Source: an uncultured Paludibacter sp.
Lineage (GTDB): Bacteria > Bacteroidota > Bacteroidia > Bacteroidales > Paludibacteraceae
Length of the DNA: 9,464 nucleotides
Assembly: GCA_937927845.1 (NCBI GenBank)
Contig: CALFXE010000211.1
Span: 1-9,464, forward strand
Direction: 5' to 3'
Made by a program: the position numbers and the translations under genes. Shown piece after piece: positions 1 to 6,944 of this stretch (positions are counted from its first letter, which is position 1; every line of letters begins with the position of its first letter). The notes under the pieces are model-generated. The model was not told the origin of the DNA. It saw only the letters and a list, made by a program, of their open reading frames with translations, and made no database searches.

Positions 1-1
1 A

Positions 2-433
2 AATCAAACCCTTGTTAACTCTAACTTCATTGGCCGAACTTTGGGGGAGCTTACAGATGTAACCCCGGTTTATATTCTTTCCACAAATTGTTCTGACGAG
101 GATTTGTTGTCAACTATTCTAAAGACTTTGAATAATAGTGCTAAAAAAGTTAAAGCTCCTGACAGGAGCGAGTTTCCGATGATTCAAAAAAAAATATTAT
201 CTGATCTAAAGGAAAAATCTTTTTCTAAACTGTATGTGACTTCTTCGAGTTGCTGCATAAGAGTTGAGGGTAATAGCATGAATATATATCCAAATAAGCT
301 AATGACAGAAGGGCAGCCCAAAGATGGATTGATTTGGGTAGAAGAAGATAAAGTTGTAATTGAAGAAAATACCGCTAATGTTGATACCTTGGTTTTGAAA
401 GTAAAAGAGATGCTTAGCCGTAAATATTATTAG
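2..433 (+). CDS. 3' part of an unrecognised gene, possibly an immunity protein
   Basis: The frame is open from the first bases of the window to the TAG at 431-433, so the gene probably starts upstream. A TTG at 41 would give 130 residues, but no ribosome binding site supports it and the open frame continues through it to the edge. The visible protein is soluble, with no signal peptide or membrane segment. It has a lysine-rich helical middle, a SSSCC stretch, an acidic beta-like section (WVEEDKVVIEEN) and a helical C-terminus ending in KYY. I do not recognise a family. It lies on the same strand as the immunity-like genes that follow and has the same AT-rich composition. An immunity role is inferred only from that context. 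Confidence 0.6.
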   Translation, partial: NQTLVNSNFIGRTLGELTDVTPVYILSTNCSDEDLLSTILKTLNNSAKKVKAPDRSEFPMIQKKILSDLKEKSFSKLYVTSSSCCIRVEGNSMNIYPNKLMTEGQPKDGLIWVEEDKVVIEENTANVDTLVLKVKEMLSRKYY

Positions 434-476
434 TTTTTGAAGCTCCGTTCTTAGGAGTGTTCATATATAACAATGA

Positions 477-566
477 ATCTTCAAACGTTATCCGGAGTTT
501 GCAACAGGATGCAAAAAGTATTTTGTAAGTCCGAACGATACGCTGAGCATTAAGAGCATTGAGTAA
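477..566 (+). pseudogene. remnant of a lipoprotein gene related to the one at 3920-4384
   Basis: This frame, closed by TGA at 474-476 and TAA at 564-566, encodes KKYFVSPNDTL. The lipoprotein gene at 3920-4384 encodes KKYFVSPKDTL in the matching frame. Bases 512-545 and 4234-4267 agree at 32 of 34 positions. Outside this core the two sequences diverge and the fragment has no start codon, so it reads as a leftover of a paralog rather than a working gene. The alternative is a short conserved motif inside an unrelated small gene, but the lack of a start argues against it. Confidence 0.5.
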
Positions 567-599
567 ATTTTTAAAATTCAAGTAGAATTTATAGTAATA

Positions 600-1115
600 G
601 TGGAAACATTTTTTAAAATACTATTGACAAGTGATTCTTTAGAGGAGCGTCCCCCGATATCGTATCGTATTTGCGAATATTTTGACGAGTTTATATCTGA
701 ACGTATTCAAGAAAAAAAGCCAAAGTTAATTAGCAAGAAATGGAAGACTGATTTAGCTATTTATTTTATGACCGAAGGTGAAAGAGGTCCTAAAGGAATA
801 TTTTTAGCTAAAAAACCGAGGACAATAAAATCGGAGGGGCTAAAACTTTATGAAATGGTTGTTCCTTTGAAATTAATAACGAATGCGAACGATCCGCACA
901 GAAAGGCGATAGAAATAATCTATGAAGGGATAAAGATTTTTTTTACTTCGACTTACAAAAGTGTTTCTTCGGAATTTATGGATGAATTATGGAAGGAAGT
1001 AGATTTGAAGTATTTACTTTCTCTGCCATATCCAGCTCCATTGAAAGAGCAGAGATATGTCGGTGATTATTTGCATGTAAAGCCAGATGGAACAATTGGA
1101 ACGGTTCAAGTGTAG
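600..1115 (+). CDS. putative immunity protein, paralog of 6980-7459
   Basis: This is a 171-aa soluble protein from a GTG start; no ATG lies near the 5' end of the frame. It is clearly homologous to the 159-aa product of 6980-7459. Both share an N-terminal ILL.S...EERPP.S motif (EERPP at residues 15-19), PRTIKSE (73-79), a YE...PL.LI...D.HRK.IE section (HRKAIE at 100-105) and LLSLPYPA followed by EQ (139-151). Identity is roughly 40 percent by eye. The C-terminal tail after residue 155 is not shared. No signal peptide or membrane span is visible, so it should act in the cytoplasm. I do not recognise the family. Size, duplication in an RHS locus and a divergent second copy are typical of immunity proteins, and that role is inferred. 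Confidence 0.75.
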   Translation: METFFKILLTSDSLEERPPISYRICEYFDEFISERIQEKKPKLISKKWKTDLAIYFMTEGERGPKGIFLAKKPRTIKSEGLKLYEMVVPLKLITNANDPHRKAIEIIYEGIKIFFTSTYKSVSSEFMDELWKEVDLKYLLSLPYPAPLKEQRYVGDYLHVKPDGTIGTVQV

Positions 1116-1123
1116 ATTATTGT

Positions 1124-1309
1124 TTAAACAAAATACGAAGTCGCTGAGCGATCCGCGGCTTTGTCATTGCAACAATATCTGTTTATTTTTTTTATATTGG
1201 TTTCAATAATTTTTTTCCAGGTGTCGGTTGTGGCTTTGTGCCAGTTAATGGCGATGCGGAAAGAGCCGTCATCGTTAAAAGCGTAGTCCAGTAAATCATT
1301 AGCGGCCAT
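1124..1309 (-). CDS. possible small protein or gene remnant on the opposite strand
   Basis: An ATG-started 61-aa frame on the minus strand reads like real protein in its first two thirds: ANDLLDYAFNDDGSFRIAIN followed by WHKATTDTWKKIIE. Codon choice there (GCC, CTG, CGC, ATC, ACC) is richer in G and C than in the flanking immunity-like genes and closer to the RHS core and beta-helix genes. The C-terminal part, after an A-run, looks like noise, so the true gene may be truncated or frameshifted there. I do not recognise the family. It could be a chance open frame, but the plus-strand frames across it contain stops and make less sensible protein. Confidence 0.3.
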   Translation of the reverse strand: MAANDLLDYAFNDDGSFRIAINWHKATTDTWKKIIETNIKKINRYCCNDKAADRSATSYFV

Positions 1310-1342
1310 TTACTGAATATTTCTTCATTTACCACTATCAGT

Positions 1343-1420
1343 TTTTTATTGAAAAGGAAACTGCTTGCGGGGATTGAGGCTACTATAAACAATGGTTCCG
1401 GAATAATATTTTTATTCTGA
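1343..1420 (+). pseudogene. truncated duplicate of the 3' end of the 115-aa gene at 6597-6944
   Basis: These bases encode the last 25 residues of the 115-aa protein (FLLKRKLLAGIEA, then INN.SGIIFLF) and its stop. Bases 1343-1428 match 6867-6952 at 83 of 86 positions, including 8 bases past the stop. Similarity fades upstream of 1343, where only a weak trace remains (ISSFTTISF against ISEESTLSIGF), and no start is present. It is a decayed copy or a recombination scar. In the intact copy the 115-aa gene precedes the paralog of the 171-aa gene; here the remnant follows it, so the order is swapped. Confidence 0.75.
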
Positions 1421-1428
1421 AGTGAGGT
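1343..1428 (+). repeat. 86-bp direct repeat, copy 1
   Basis: Direct repeat of 6867-6952 with three mismatches (at 1382, 1395 and 1417). Two of the mismatches change an amino acid and one is silent. The copies lie about 5.5 kb apart on the same strand and so bracket the RHS tip and most of the immunity-like bank. Confidence 0.9.
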
Positions 1429-1593
1429 AGATACTTTTACTGGTAATCTACTGTAAAAACCATGTTTTTGATTGGCCGAATAAAATCAGGATGTATTTAT
1501 TTATTGATCTTCCATATTGCTCATCTGTGATCCTGCAGTTGAAGTGTGCGACGCAAGGGACGATGCTAGTAGCACTGAAGCCGGGCTCCTGAT

Positions 1594-1823
1594 TCTTATT
1601 ACCAGGCCAACCTGCGCAACCGGGTGAGTTATACCTCACTCGCCGATGCCATTGGGGGTGAGCGGACCAGCACTACTTATTACAGTTACGATATACATGG
1701 TAATGTAGACACGCTGCTGCAGTCTTACGGCAAAGGTGTGCTCAATGAAGTAAGCGGGCACATGACCAAGCGGATTGAATACAACTATGACTTCATCAGT
1801 GGTAAGGTCAACCAGGTGAGTTC
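1594..1823 (+). pseudogene. 5'-truncated RHS repeat region, first frame of a frameshifted gene
   Basis: This piece encodes typical Bacteroidota RHS sequence: a YYQANLRNRVSYT motif, then YYSYDIHGNVDTLLQSYGKG and YNYDFISGKVNQV. YD-repeat elements of this type form the shell that encloses the toxin tip of RHS proteins. It begins abruptly, with TGA at 1576-1578 in frame upstream, so the N-terminal secretion and shell parts are absent. At about 1806-1823 the coding sense moves to another frame: the expected continuation FQPGQ...CYHRYVYDAAGNR is read in the frame of 1806-3365. A single missing base accounts for the shift. Confidence 0.8.
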
Positions 1824-3365
1824 CAGCCGGGACAGTCAGGTGCCTGCTATCACCGGTATGTGTATGATGCAGCCGGCAACCGGATCATGAAGCAAACTGC
1901 GACCGACACTACCGTGTATACACGGGATGCCAGCGGCAATGTGCTGAGTGTATACAGCAAAGCGGCGGCAGGTACACTGCAACAGACAGAGAATCATCTG
2001 TATGGCAGCAGCCGGCTGGGTATGACCACGCAGCATTCGGCGCCGGATACTACGGTATTACTGGCTACCGGTTTTGGATATGCGAGAAAATCCTTGTTTA
2101 TTAGAGGTGCGAAGCTCTTTGAATTGTCCAATCACTTAGGTAATGTATTAGTGACCGTAACCGATCGTCGTCAGCAAAGCAGTGGTGCTGGGGTGACTGT
2201 GGATTATTACCAGGCGGATGTGGCGGGTGCAAATGATTATTACCCGTTTGGGATGATCATGCCGGGAAGGAGGTATGCTTTTGATGATACTTACCGGTAT
2301 GGATTTAATGGAAAAGAGAATGATAACGATGTAAAAGGCGAAGGAAATCAGCAGGATTATGGGATGCGGATTTATGATCCGAGATTGGGAAGGTTTCTTT
2401 CAGTTGATCCATTGACGCGTTCCTATCCAATGTTAACCCCGTACCAATACGCTTCAAATCGGCCGATAGATGGCGTGGATTTGGATGGACTTGAATATTT
2501 AACTGTCCACATCTATTTTGCTAAGGATCAGAATGGAGATGTTTTTATTCAAAAGAAGACTTATGTTGATCATCGAAATATGACTGCAGAGCAAATTAAA
2601 AAAGCTCATGGTATGTCTGTAGGCGAGTTTTATCGCAGATTCTCACAATCTTTCGGCAAAGAAGGACGCGGTATTAAGTGGGTTTATCATCGGGAAGATG
2701 GCACTATTGCTCCTCCTATGTGGGAAATGCGACAAGAGGGAGATTTAAGAGGAATAATTCCAACAGATTCCGAATTAGAGTACCATGGTATATATTCGGG
2801 TGGTGGATGTATAACTGCGGATGGTCCAATGTTTAGCCACCAGGGCCCTAACACATTGGGCCTTGTCGAAAAAAATGCATACGATTTTACCCAACGTCCT
2901 ATTGATATTCCTGATGCTATTTCCAAGACACATGATATGATGCAGGATGGGATAGTGGATTATCAGGGATGGCTTGAGGATACCAGAACGTTAGAGTCTG
3001 ATAATATGCTATATAACAAGGCTGAAGATTATCTTAAATCTGTAAGTACAGGCGATACGCCAGGTATGATACCATTTACTGATAAATTTACAGGTAGAAG
3101 AGCTTCCGGAGAGGCGATAAATCGTGCCAAGGGCATTCGAGTTCTATTTGGAGCTGCTATCGCCTATAAAGAATTTAAGGAGGAGGCACTTCGTTCAATA
3201 GGATTAGATCCAAATAATGCCTGGCATCAGCAATTTGTGACTTTGGATGATTGGAGGCCTAAATGGTATCAGTTCAAGCAAAGAGCGCAGAAAGCACTTT
3301 TAGAAAAGTCGGGAGGTGGAAAAACAAAAGAACAAATGGGTGATTATTGGAAACCAAAAAAATAA
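1806..3365 (+). CDS. RHS core C-terminus with PLA2-like toxin tip (orphan RHS-CT)
   Basis: The frame opens at 1806; its first possible start is GTG 1860, giving 501 residues, but it is really the continuation of the RHS sequence at 1594-1823. In 1860 numbering, residues 1-145 are RHS shell (YDAAGNR, HLYGSSRLGM, SNHLGNVLVTVTDR, DYYPFGM.MPGR). Residues 146-211 are the RHS-associated core (YRYGFNGKEND, YGMRIYDPRLGRFLSVDPL, TPYQYASNRPI, VDLDGLE), which marks where the variable tip begins. The tip (about 212-501) contains GPNTLG at 329-334 and DIPDAISKTHD at 349-359, resembling the calcium loop and His-Asp dyad of phospholipase A2-like domains, including the parvovirus VP1 type. A charged helical region (372-395) follows. 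With no 5' half it is probably not delivered by itself; it fits a displaced tip. The RHS call is firm; the enzyme call is inference. Confidence 0.85.
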   Translation, partial: GQPGEFQPGQSGACYHRYVYDAAGNRIMKQTATDTTVYTRDASGNVLSVYSKAAAGTLQQTENHLYGSSRLGMTTQHSAPDTTVLLATGFGYARKSLFIRGAKLFELSNHLGNVLVTVTDRRQQSSGAGVTVDYYQADVAGANDYYPFGMIMPGRRYAFDDTYRYGFNGKENDNDVKGEGNQQDYGMRIYDPRLGRFLSVDPLTRSYPMLTPYQYASNRPIDGVDLDGLEYLTVHIYFAKDQNGDVFIQKKTYVDHRNMTAEQIKKAHGMSVGEFYRRFSQSFGKEGRGIKWVYHREDGTIAPPMWEMRQEGDLRGIIPTDSELEYHGIYSGGGCITADGPMFSHQGPNTLGLVEKNAYDFTQRPIDIPDAISKTHDMMQDGIVDYQGWLEDTRTLESDNMLYNKAEDYLKSVSTGDTPGMIPFTDKFTGRRASGEAINRAKGIRVLFGAAIAYKEFKEEALRSIGLDPNNAWHQQFVTLDDWRPKWYQFKQRAQKALLEKSGGGKTKEQMGDYWKPKK

Positions 3366-3366
3366 T

Positions 3367-3873
3367 ATGATCATGCGGTTAATGTATATCTTTTTTATTT
3401 TTTGTTTTTGTAGCTGCAATAGCAGCTTGTTTAATCGACCTGATCTTGAATGTAGGGTTGAAGTAACAAGAGATTATGTCTCTTTTGACCATTGTTATAA
3501 TGGCCTTCTGATTAATGAACTTGAAGTAAAAGATGTTAGTATAAATTTATATCCTAAACTTTACAAAAAGATTAGCGGATTTCAATTATTGCCAATCGAT
3601 AGCACTTCGTCGCCAACAAGTCAGGGCTTAAAGATTTATTTTAATAGCTTAAACAACTCCTTCCGTTGGCAGGAGTACGATTGTGCTGACTATGCCTCAA
3701 AAGATTGTTATCTTTCTGGAGGTAATTACGAGGTAAAGGATAGTGTTAGCTTTTTTCAACCAAATACCTGGTATTTGTTTGACTTTTTCAACCCCCATTT
3801 TGAGTTATTCGTTCATTGTGATAGTTCTGGCAATGTTAGCTTTGTGAAGAAAGATTTAAATGCGAATTTCTAA
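3367..3873 (+). CDS. lipoprotein, candidate cognate immunity protein of the RHS tip
   Basis: A longer frame exists from 3316, but the best start is ATG 3367, one base after the RHS stop, because it places a lipoprotein signal at the N-terminus. The 168-aa product begins with a hydrophobic segment (IFFIFCFC) ending in a lipobox-like FCSC-N, with the lipidated cysteine at about residue 17. The mature part is beta-rich with four or more cysteines and ends in aromatic strands (WYLFDFFNPHFELF). No family is recognised. Direct coupling to the toxin-tip gene is the standard place for a cognate immunity gene. A lipid-anchored protein facing the periplasm would suit a toxin that attacks membranes. ATG 3373 is an alternative start. 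Confidence 0.75.
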   Translation: MIMRLMYIFFIFCFCSCNSSLFNRPDLECRVEVTRDYVSFDHCYNGLLINELEVKDVSINLYPKLYKKISGFQLLPIDSTSSPTSQGLKIYFNSLNNSFRWQEYDCADYASKDCYLSGGNYEVKDSVSFFQPNTWYLFDFFNPHFELFVHCDSSGNVSFVKKDLNANF

Positions 3874-3906
3874 AATACTAATATCTGACAAGATGTGATT
3901 GCTTTT

Positions 3907-3914
3907 GGAGGAGG
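3907..3914 (+). promoter_or_regulatory. strong Shine-Dalgarno site for the lipoprotein at 3920
   Basis: GGAGGAGG lies five bases before ATG 3920. This is unusually strong for this window, where most starts lack such a site. It fixes the start at 3920 rather than at the TTG 3899 further upstream. Confidence 0.7.
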
Positions 3915-3919
3915 CGTTC

Positions 3920-4384
3920 ATGAAATTGATATATGTTTATTTACATGCTATTGTATTTCTTTTTTCCTGTAACACTGTGGAGAAAAAGGAAGAAAAAGCA
4001 GATGCCTCTATTGTACGTGATTCGATAGGGGAAAAAGAAATTCACCCCCCTTGCGACTCGAATCATATTAATCTTATAGTTATCGATAGTTTGGGAAATA
4101 GGGTATCAGATGCCTTACTTGCTATTTTTACTAAAGGAAGTGAAGAGGATTATACATCGGTGTTTAGGGATACCCGGCGTACATTTAGGATCAATGAAGC
4201 AGGGCTGTTGTGTCTTAGTCGCGATACATTATACAAAAAGTATTTTGTAAGCCCGAAGGATACGCTGACTGCTGCTATCTATAAAAAAAGGATAGGGTAC
4301 TCTTATCCTTTTCAGATTTTTCTTTCGGAAAAGAGTAATGTTACTCATGTCAAGTGGGGGTTTTCTGAAGACGATCGCCTCTAG
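3920..4384 (+). CDS. lipoprotein of unknown family, probable immunity protein
   Basis: From ATG 3920, chosen for its GGAGGAGG ribosome site and because it puts the signal peptide at the N-terminus, the product has 154 residues. Residues 1-17 form a signal ending in the lipobox LFSC-N, typical of Bacteroidota lipoproteins. A charged linker (EKKEEKAD) follows, then a small beta-rich domain containing INLIVIDSLGNRVSDALLAI, a pattern seen in carboxypeptidase-regulatory-like beta sandwiches. The motif KKYFVSPKDTL (encoded at 4235-4267) is shared with the remnant at 477-566, so the gene has had a second copy in the locus. It follows the previous lipoprotein on the same strand and probably belongs to the immunity bank. 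The mature function is not recognised. Confidence 0.7.
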   Translation: MKLIYVYLHAIVFLFSCNTVEKKEEKADASIVRDSIGEKEIHPPCDSNHINLIVIDSLGNRVSDALLAIFTKGSEEDYTSVFRDTRRTFRINEAGLLCLSRDTLYKKYFVSPKDTLTAAIYKKRIGYSYPFQIFLSEKSNVTHVKWGFSEDDRL

Positions 4385-4605
4385 TGGGCAATCGTGTATG
4401 GTTTATTGATGTAAAGGACAATTGCCGGATGTATTTGATAACGGGTTTAAGCATCATGCAAAATGCTAGGGGTATGAAATTTTGGCAATTACTAGGCATT
4501 TTCAGAGATGAGCAGATTCTGTTGACAGAAGTGTTTGGTCCAATTTCTTTAAATAAATATTCGAATGTGAAGGGTAGACTGAAGTTTGATTTCGACTTTG
4601 AATAG
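4384..4605 (+). CDS. small unrecognised open frame, possibly a gene fragment
   Basis: A 73-aa frame starts at GTG 4384, overlapping the last base of the preceding TAG, and ends 11 bases before the next gene. It carries no signal peptide; the C-terminus (LKFDFDFE) is strand-like and acidic. Bases 4412-4440 resemble 7646-7675 with a one-base length difference, so the frame may be the frameshifted residue of a longer gene. A minus-strand frame of similar length covers the same bases but makes less sense beside the same-strand neighbours. Whether it is expressed is uncertain. Confidence 0.35.
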   Translation: MGNRVWFIDVKDNCRMYLITGLSIMQNARGMKFWQLLGIFRDEQILLTEVFGPISLNKYSNVKGRLKFDFDFE

Positions 4606-4616
4606 AAAAACAATAA

Positions 4617-5144
4617 ATGAATCAGTTTATAATACGAATTACTTTAGTTATTTTTTCTTTAGTAGTCTTTTCCTTTTTTGTTGAAATGCTCTACGTTATA
4701 GAGTTTGTTCCTTCAGTAAATGTTTTTGTTAGGAACTACCTCTATGTAATAGGTTTTGGTTTGTCAATTTTGTTATTTTTCGTCTTAAATAAGATGTTGC
4801 TAACGTCGAGGCTTTTGAAATTTTTGATGATTGCAGGGCTTGTGGTGTGTAATGCGAGGTTTTATCTAACGTCCTCAATATTTAATATGAAATTTGAGGA
4901 AAGGCTTGAGATCGTATTGGGCCAGAAGGATAAAGTTTATATTAGTAAAATAGTTAGCGGATCAGCCCTTTTTGGCACACAAAGTTACTATCGGTTTTTT
5001 AGGAAAAATGGGTTCTTTACTAAAACGATTGAGATTGTATATGCCTCTGGGGTACAGCTCATAAAATCTGACACAAAATTTTATGTGGTCAAAGCCTATA
5101 AGAAAAATGGAGTCGATACTCTTTATATACCCGTCATCCATTAA
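4617..5144 (+). CDS. three-helix inner-membrane protein, probable immunity protein
   Basis: The 175-aa product starts at ATG 4617. It shows three hydrophobic segments at about residues 5-28, 41-60 and 66-84, followed by a soluble domain from about residue 90 (FEERLEIVLGQKDKVYISKI and FYVVKAYKKNGVDTLYIPVI) that looks beta-rich. No family is recognised. Its stop is directly followed by the TTG that can start the next frame, which suggests translational coupling. Small multi-helix proteins with a soluble tail are common among immunity proteins against membrane-active or periplasmic toxins, and the location in this bank supports that reading. Confidence 0.7.
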   Translation: MNQFIIRITLVIFSLVVFSFFVEMLYVIEFVPSVNVFVRNYLYVIGFGLSILLFFVLNKMLLTSRLLKFLMIAGLVVCNARFYLTSSIFNMKFEERLEIVLGQKDKVYISKIVSGSALFGTQSYYRFFRKNGFFTKTIEIVYASGVQLIKSDTKFYVVKAYKKNGVDTLYIPVIH

Positions 5145-5342
5145 TTGATTAGAGTGGCACAGCGGCTATTAAATCTAAAAAGAATAAGCATTTTGTTTTA
5201 TGTATTGGCGTTTTTAATATCATCGGCCAATTGCAATTTTGATGTGAAAAAAGATAGCCCGCAGACAAAAGGCAATACAACGATTAAGACAGAGTTGATT
5301 ACAGTAGGCTTCAAGAATAAATTTGATTCTATTTTTGCCTAA
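5145..5342 (+). pseudogene. N-terminal part of a frameshifted lipoprotein gene
   Basis: A TTG immediately after the preceding TAA opens a 65-aa frame with basic residues, a hydrophobic stretch (ISILFYVLAFLISS) and a lipobox-like SANC-N with cysteine at about residue 30. The mature part stops early at 5340-5342. Coding sense continues without interruption in the frame of 5327-5989: QDVNWISFQGIG, then PYPVSLFAYRGNELNIFVYF. The two frames overlap only at 5327-5342, which contains a T-run, so one missing base there would rejoin them into a lipoprotein of about 280 residues. No ATG is available at the 5' end; GTG 5154 is another possible start. Confidence 0.6.
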
Positions 5343-5989
5343 GACAAGACGTTAATTGGATTTCCTTTCAAGGAATTGGTAGAAAGGAGTCGAGTACAAT
5401 AGGTTTACCATATCCTGTTTCGCTATTTGCTTATAGGGGTAATGAGCTTAATATATTCGTATATTTTAGCGAAAAGGATGTTGTTGTACAGTGTTTGGTA
5501 AGCTTGATTAATAAGTATGATTTTTCATATTGTTTTTATTACAGCACGGATGCGAGAGATACATTGATAAAATGTTCTTATTTTCTGTCGAATAGGAAAC
5601 GACTTGATTTTTTAACTGATAGCAAATCTTTTAATACAAAAGAGTTTTCGTTTTCGGGATTTACTGTATGGGAGGAAGATTCAGCTTCGAATTGTTTGAT
5701 TAGTAGTTATATGAGTTCTGACTATTCTGGGAAAAAATATCATTTATCAGATTGTATTAACGAAATTTCCAGTAATAATTCACTCCCCGTATCTGACGTC
5801 TTTCAGGTAGAGAAGTTTAAAATAGAAGGGGCGAGGTTTTTGAAGTTTTATGACAAGAGAGTGGATAAATATCATCCGGAAGAAAACTGGGAGCGAAGTA
5901 AAACTGAGACCCAATACGAAAATCTAAAAACGCCATCTTTCTTTTATCACTATGTAAAAATATTTTCATATTGCACTTGCGGACTATGA
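5327..5989 (+). pseudogene. C-terminal part of the frameshifted lipoprotein gene
   Basis: The frame opens after TGA 5324-5326 and runs to TGA 5987-5989. Its first good start, TTG 5495, would give only 164 residues and would discard coherent upstream protein (RGNELNIFVYFSEKDVVVQC), so I read it as the body of the lipoprotein begun at 5145. It is rich in serine, tyrosine and phenylalanine, with an alternating beta-like pattern and several cysteines, ending in a CTCGL tail. No family is recognised. If the missing base is a sequencing error, the intact gene is another lipoprotein of the immunity bank; if real, the protein is lost. Confidence 0.6.
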
Positions 5990-6024
5990 GGCTTTTTTCG
6001 CGAAACTTTATTTGAAAGTCGAAT

Positions 6025-6525
6025 GTGAAATTTATGGAATCTAAAAAAATTGTAAAACAACTTAATGCTTTGATTGACCATGATGCAGGTCATCAGATCA
6101 GAAATGTAGTTGAACGAATGCGTATATATCCAAAGAGGAATCAAACGTCTTATCGTGATGAGTTGTCCGCTTTGATTAATAATTACGAGATGAGTAATGT
6201 AGAAATAGGTGTATTCAGTTTTTTCGATGGATACAAGGTAGTTGAAAAGTACTTATTGTTTGGAAAAATCGAAATGGATTTGCTTGCTGTTGATAGGAGT
6301 ACAAGAGAGATTGTGTTACTTGATCATGACAACATTGATCATGTTATGATCAAATGCAGCAAAAGCTCGTCAGATTTTTTGGAAATTTTGTATGTGTATT
6401 CAGAGTTTACCGTTAATCGGTTACTTGATAATGATACGTATGTTTTACCGGAAAAAATGGTTCTTTATGAAATGAGTGGGGGAGATGCTTATGGGAAATT
6501 TGTTGATTTTTTATTTGACTTTTAA
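6025..6525 (+). CDS. SUKH-like immunity protein
   Basis: The frame starts at GTG 6025 (166 aa) or ATG 6034 (163 aa); neither has a clear ribosome site. The N-terminal part is helical (residues 5-55). Residues 78-122 read LLFGKIEMDLLAVD, then STREIVLLDHDN, then SSSDFLEIL. This matches the pattern of SUKH (SMI1/KNR4-like) proteins: a strand pair, a DL.T.EIV.LDHD turn, then a helix near a serine-phenylalanine-leucine element. SUKH proteins are the commonest immunity family of polymorphic toxin systems and act in the cytoplasm, usually against nucleases or other cytoplasmic toxins. No signal or membrane segment is present, which agrees. The assignment is by motif pattern only. Confidence 0.65.
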   Translation: MKFMESKKIVKQLNALIDHDAGHQIRNVVERMRIYPKRNQTSYRDELSALINNYEMSNVEIGVFSFFDGYKVVEKYLLFGKIEMDLLAVDRSTREIVLLDHDNIDHVMIKCSKSSSDFLEILYVYSEFTVNRLLDNDTYVLPEKMVLYEMSGGDAYGKFVDFLFDF

Positions 6526-6596
6526 TGAATAATAAAGCACTCCGATTCTGTTATGGCTTACATGTGGTTGGTTTTTGAATATGTTTTATTTGGGTT

Positions 6597-6944
6597 ATGA
6601 ATAATGGCAAACGAATACTAATTCCAAAAACAAAGGAGGCTATTCAGCATTTTAAGAAGGATGTCAACTTTGAGATGGAGGGAGGAAAAGCTTTTTCTCT
6701 TTCGGGAAAGGAATTTGAAATGTTGTGGCGTTCAGGGATTCTTAATCGATTTTATGATAAAACAGGTATTCTGATAGATGAGTTTGAAACCACTATCATT
6801 GACGATATGGAGCAAGTGTCTTTCCTGGCTGAAGTGATCTCCGAGGAGTCTACTCTTTCTATCGGATTTTTATTGAAAAGGAAACTGCTTGCGGGGATTG
6901 AGGCTGCTATAAACAATGATTCCGGAATAATATTTTTATTTTGA
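6597..6944 (+). CDS. 115-aa protein of unknown family, source of the duplicated 3' end
   Basis: An ATG-started 115-aa soluble protein. It begins with a basic strand (KRILIPK), then a helix, a glycine-containing section (MEGGKAFSLSGKEF) and an acidic middle (EFETTIIDDMEQ). It ends in a hydrophobic C-terminus whose last 25 residues (91-115) are duplicated at 1343-1420. It lies 35 bases before the 159-aa paralog gene, on the same strand, and probably shares its transcript. No family is recognised. Duplication together with that paralog hints that the two form a unit, either two immunity genes or one immunity gene with an accessory factor. Confidence 0.65.
   Translation: MNNGKRILIPKTKEAIQHFKKDVNFEMEGGKAFSLSGKEFEMLWRSGILNRFYDKTGILIDEFETTIIDDMEQVSFLAEVISEESTLSIGFLLKRKLLAGIEAAINNDSGIIFLF

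Larger units (their letters stand above)
1116..1593. other. gene-poor stretch made of remnants
   Basis: Between the 171-aa gene and the RHS fragment no intact plus-strand gene is visible. The stretch holds a possible minus-strand coding remnant (1124-1309), the 3' end of a duplicated gene (1343-1420) and about 170 bases (1421-1593) in which I see nothing recognisable. RHS coding sequence starts abruptly at about 1594. In-frame stops just upstream, such as TGA at 1576-1578, confirm that the RHS 5' region is missing. Confidence 0.6.

Noticed and set aside
1192..1392. Minus-strand 66-codon frame
   Set aside because: It is antisense to the duplicated 3' end at 1343-1420, and the same kind of shadow appears opposite the intact copy at 6752-6997.
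2687..2926. Minus-strand 79-codon frame inside the RHS tip
   Set aside because: It is the complement of a well-supported coding frame and shows no family pattern.
3316..3366. Upstream extension of the lipoprotein frame
   Set aside because: It overlaps the RHS C-terminus and would bury the signal peptide; ATG 3367 is the better start.
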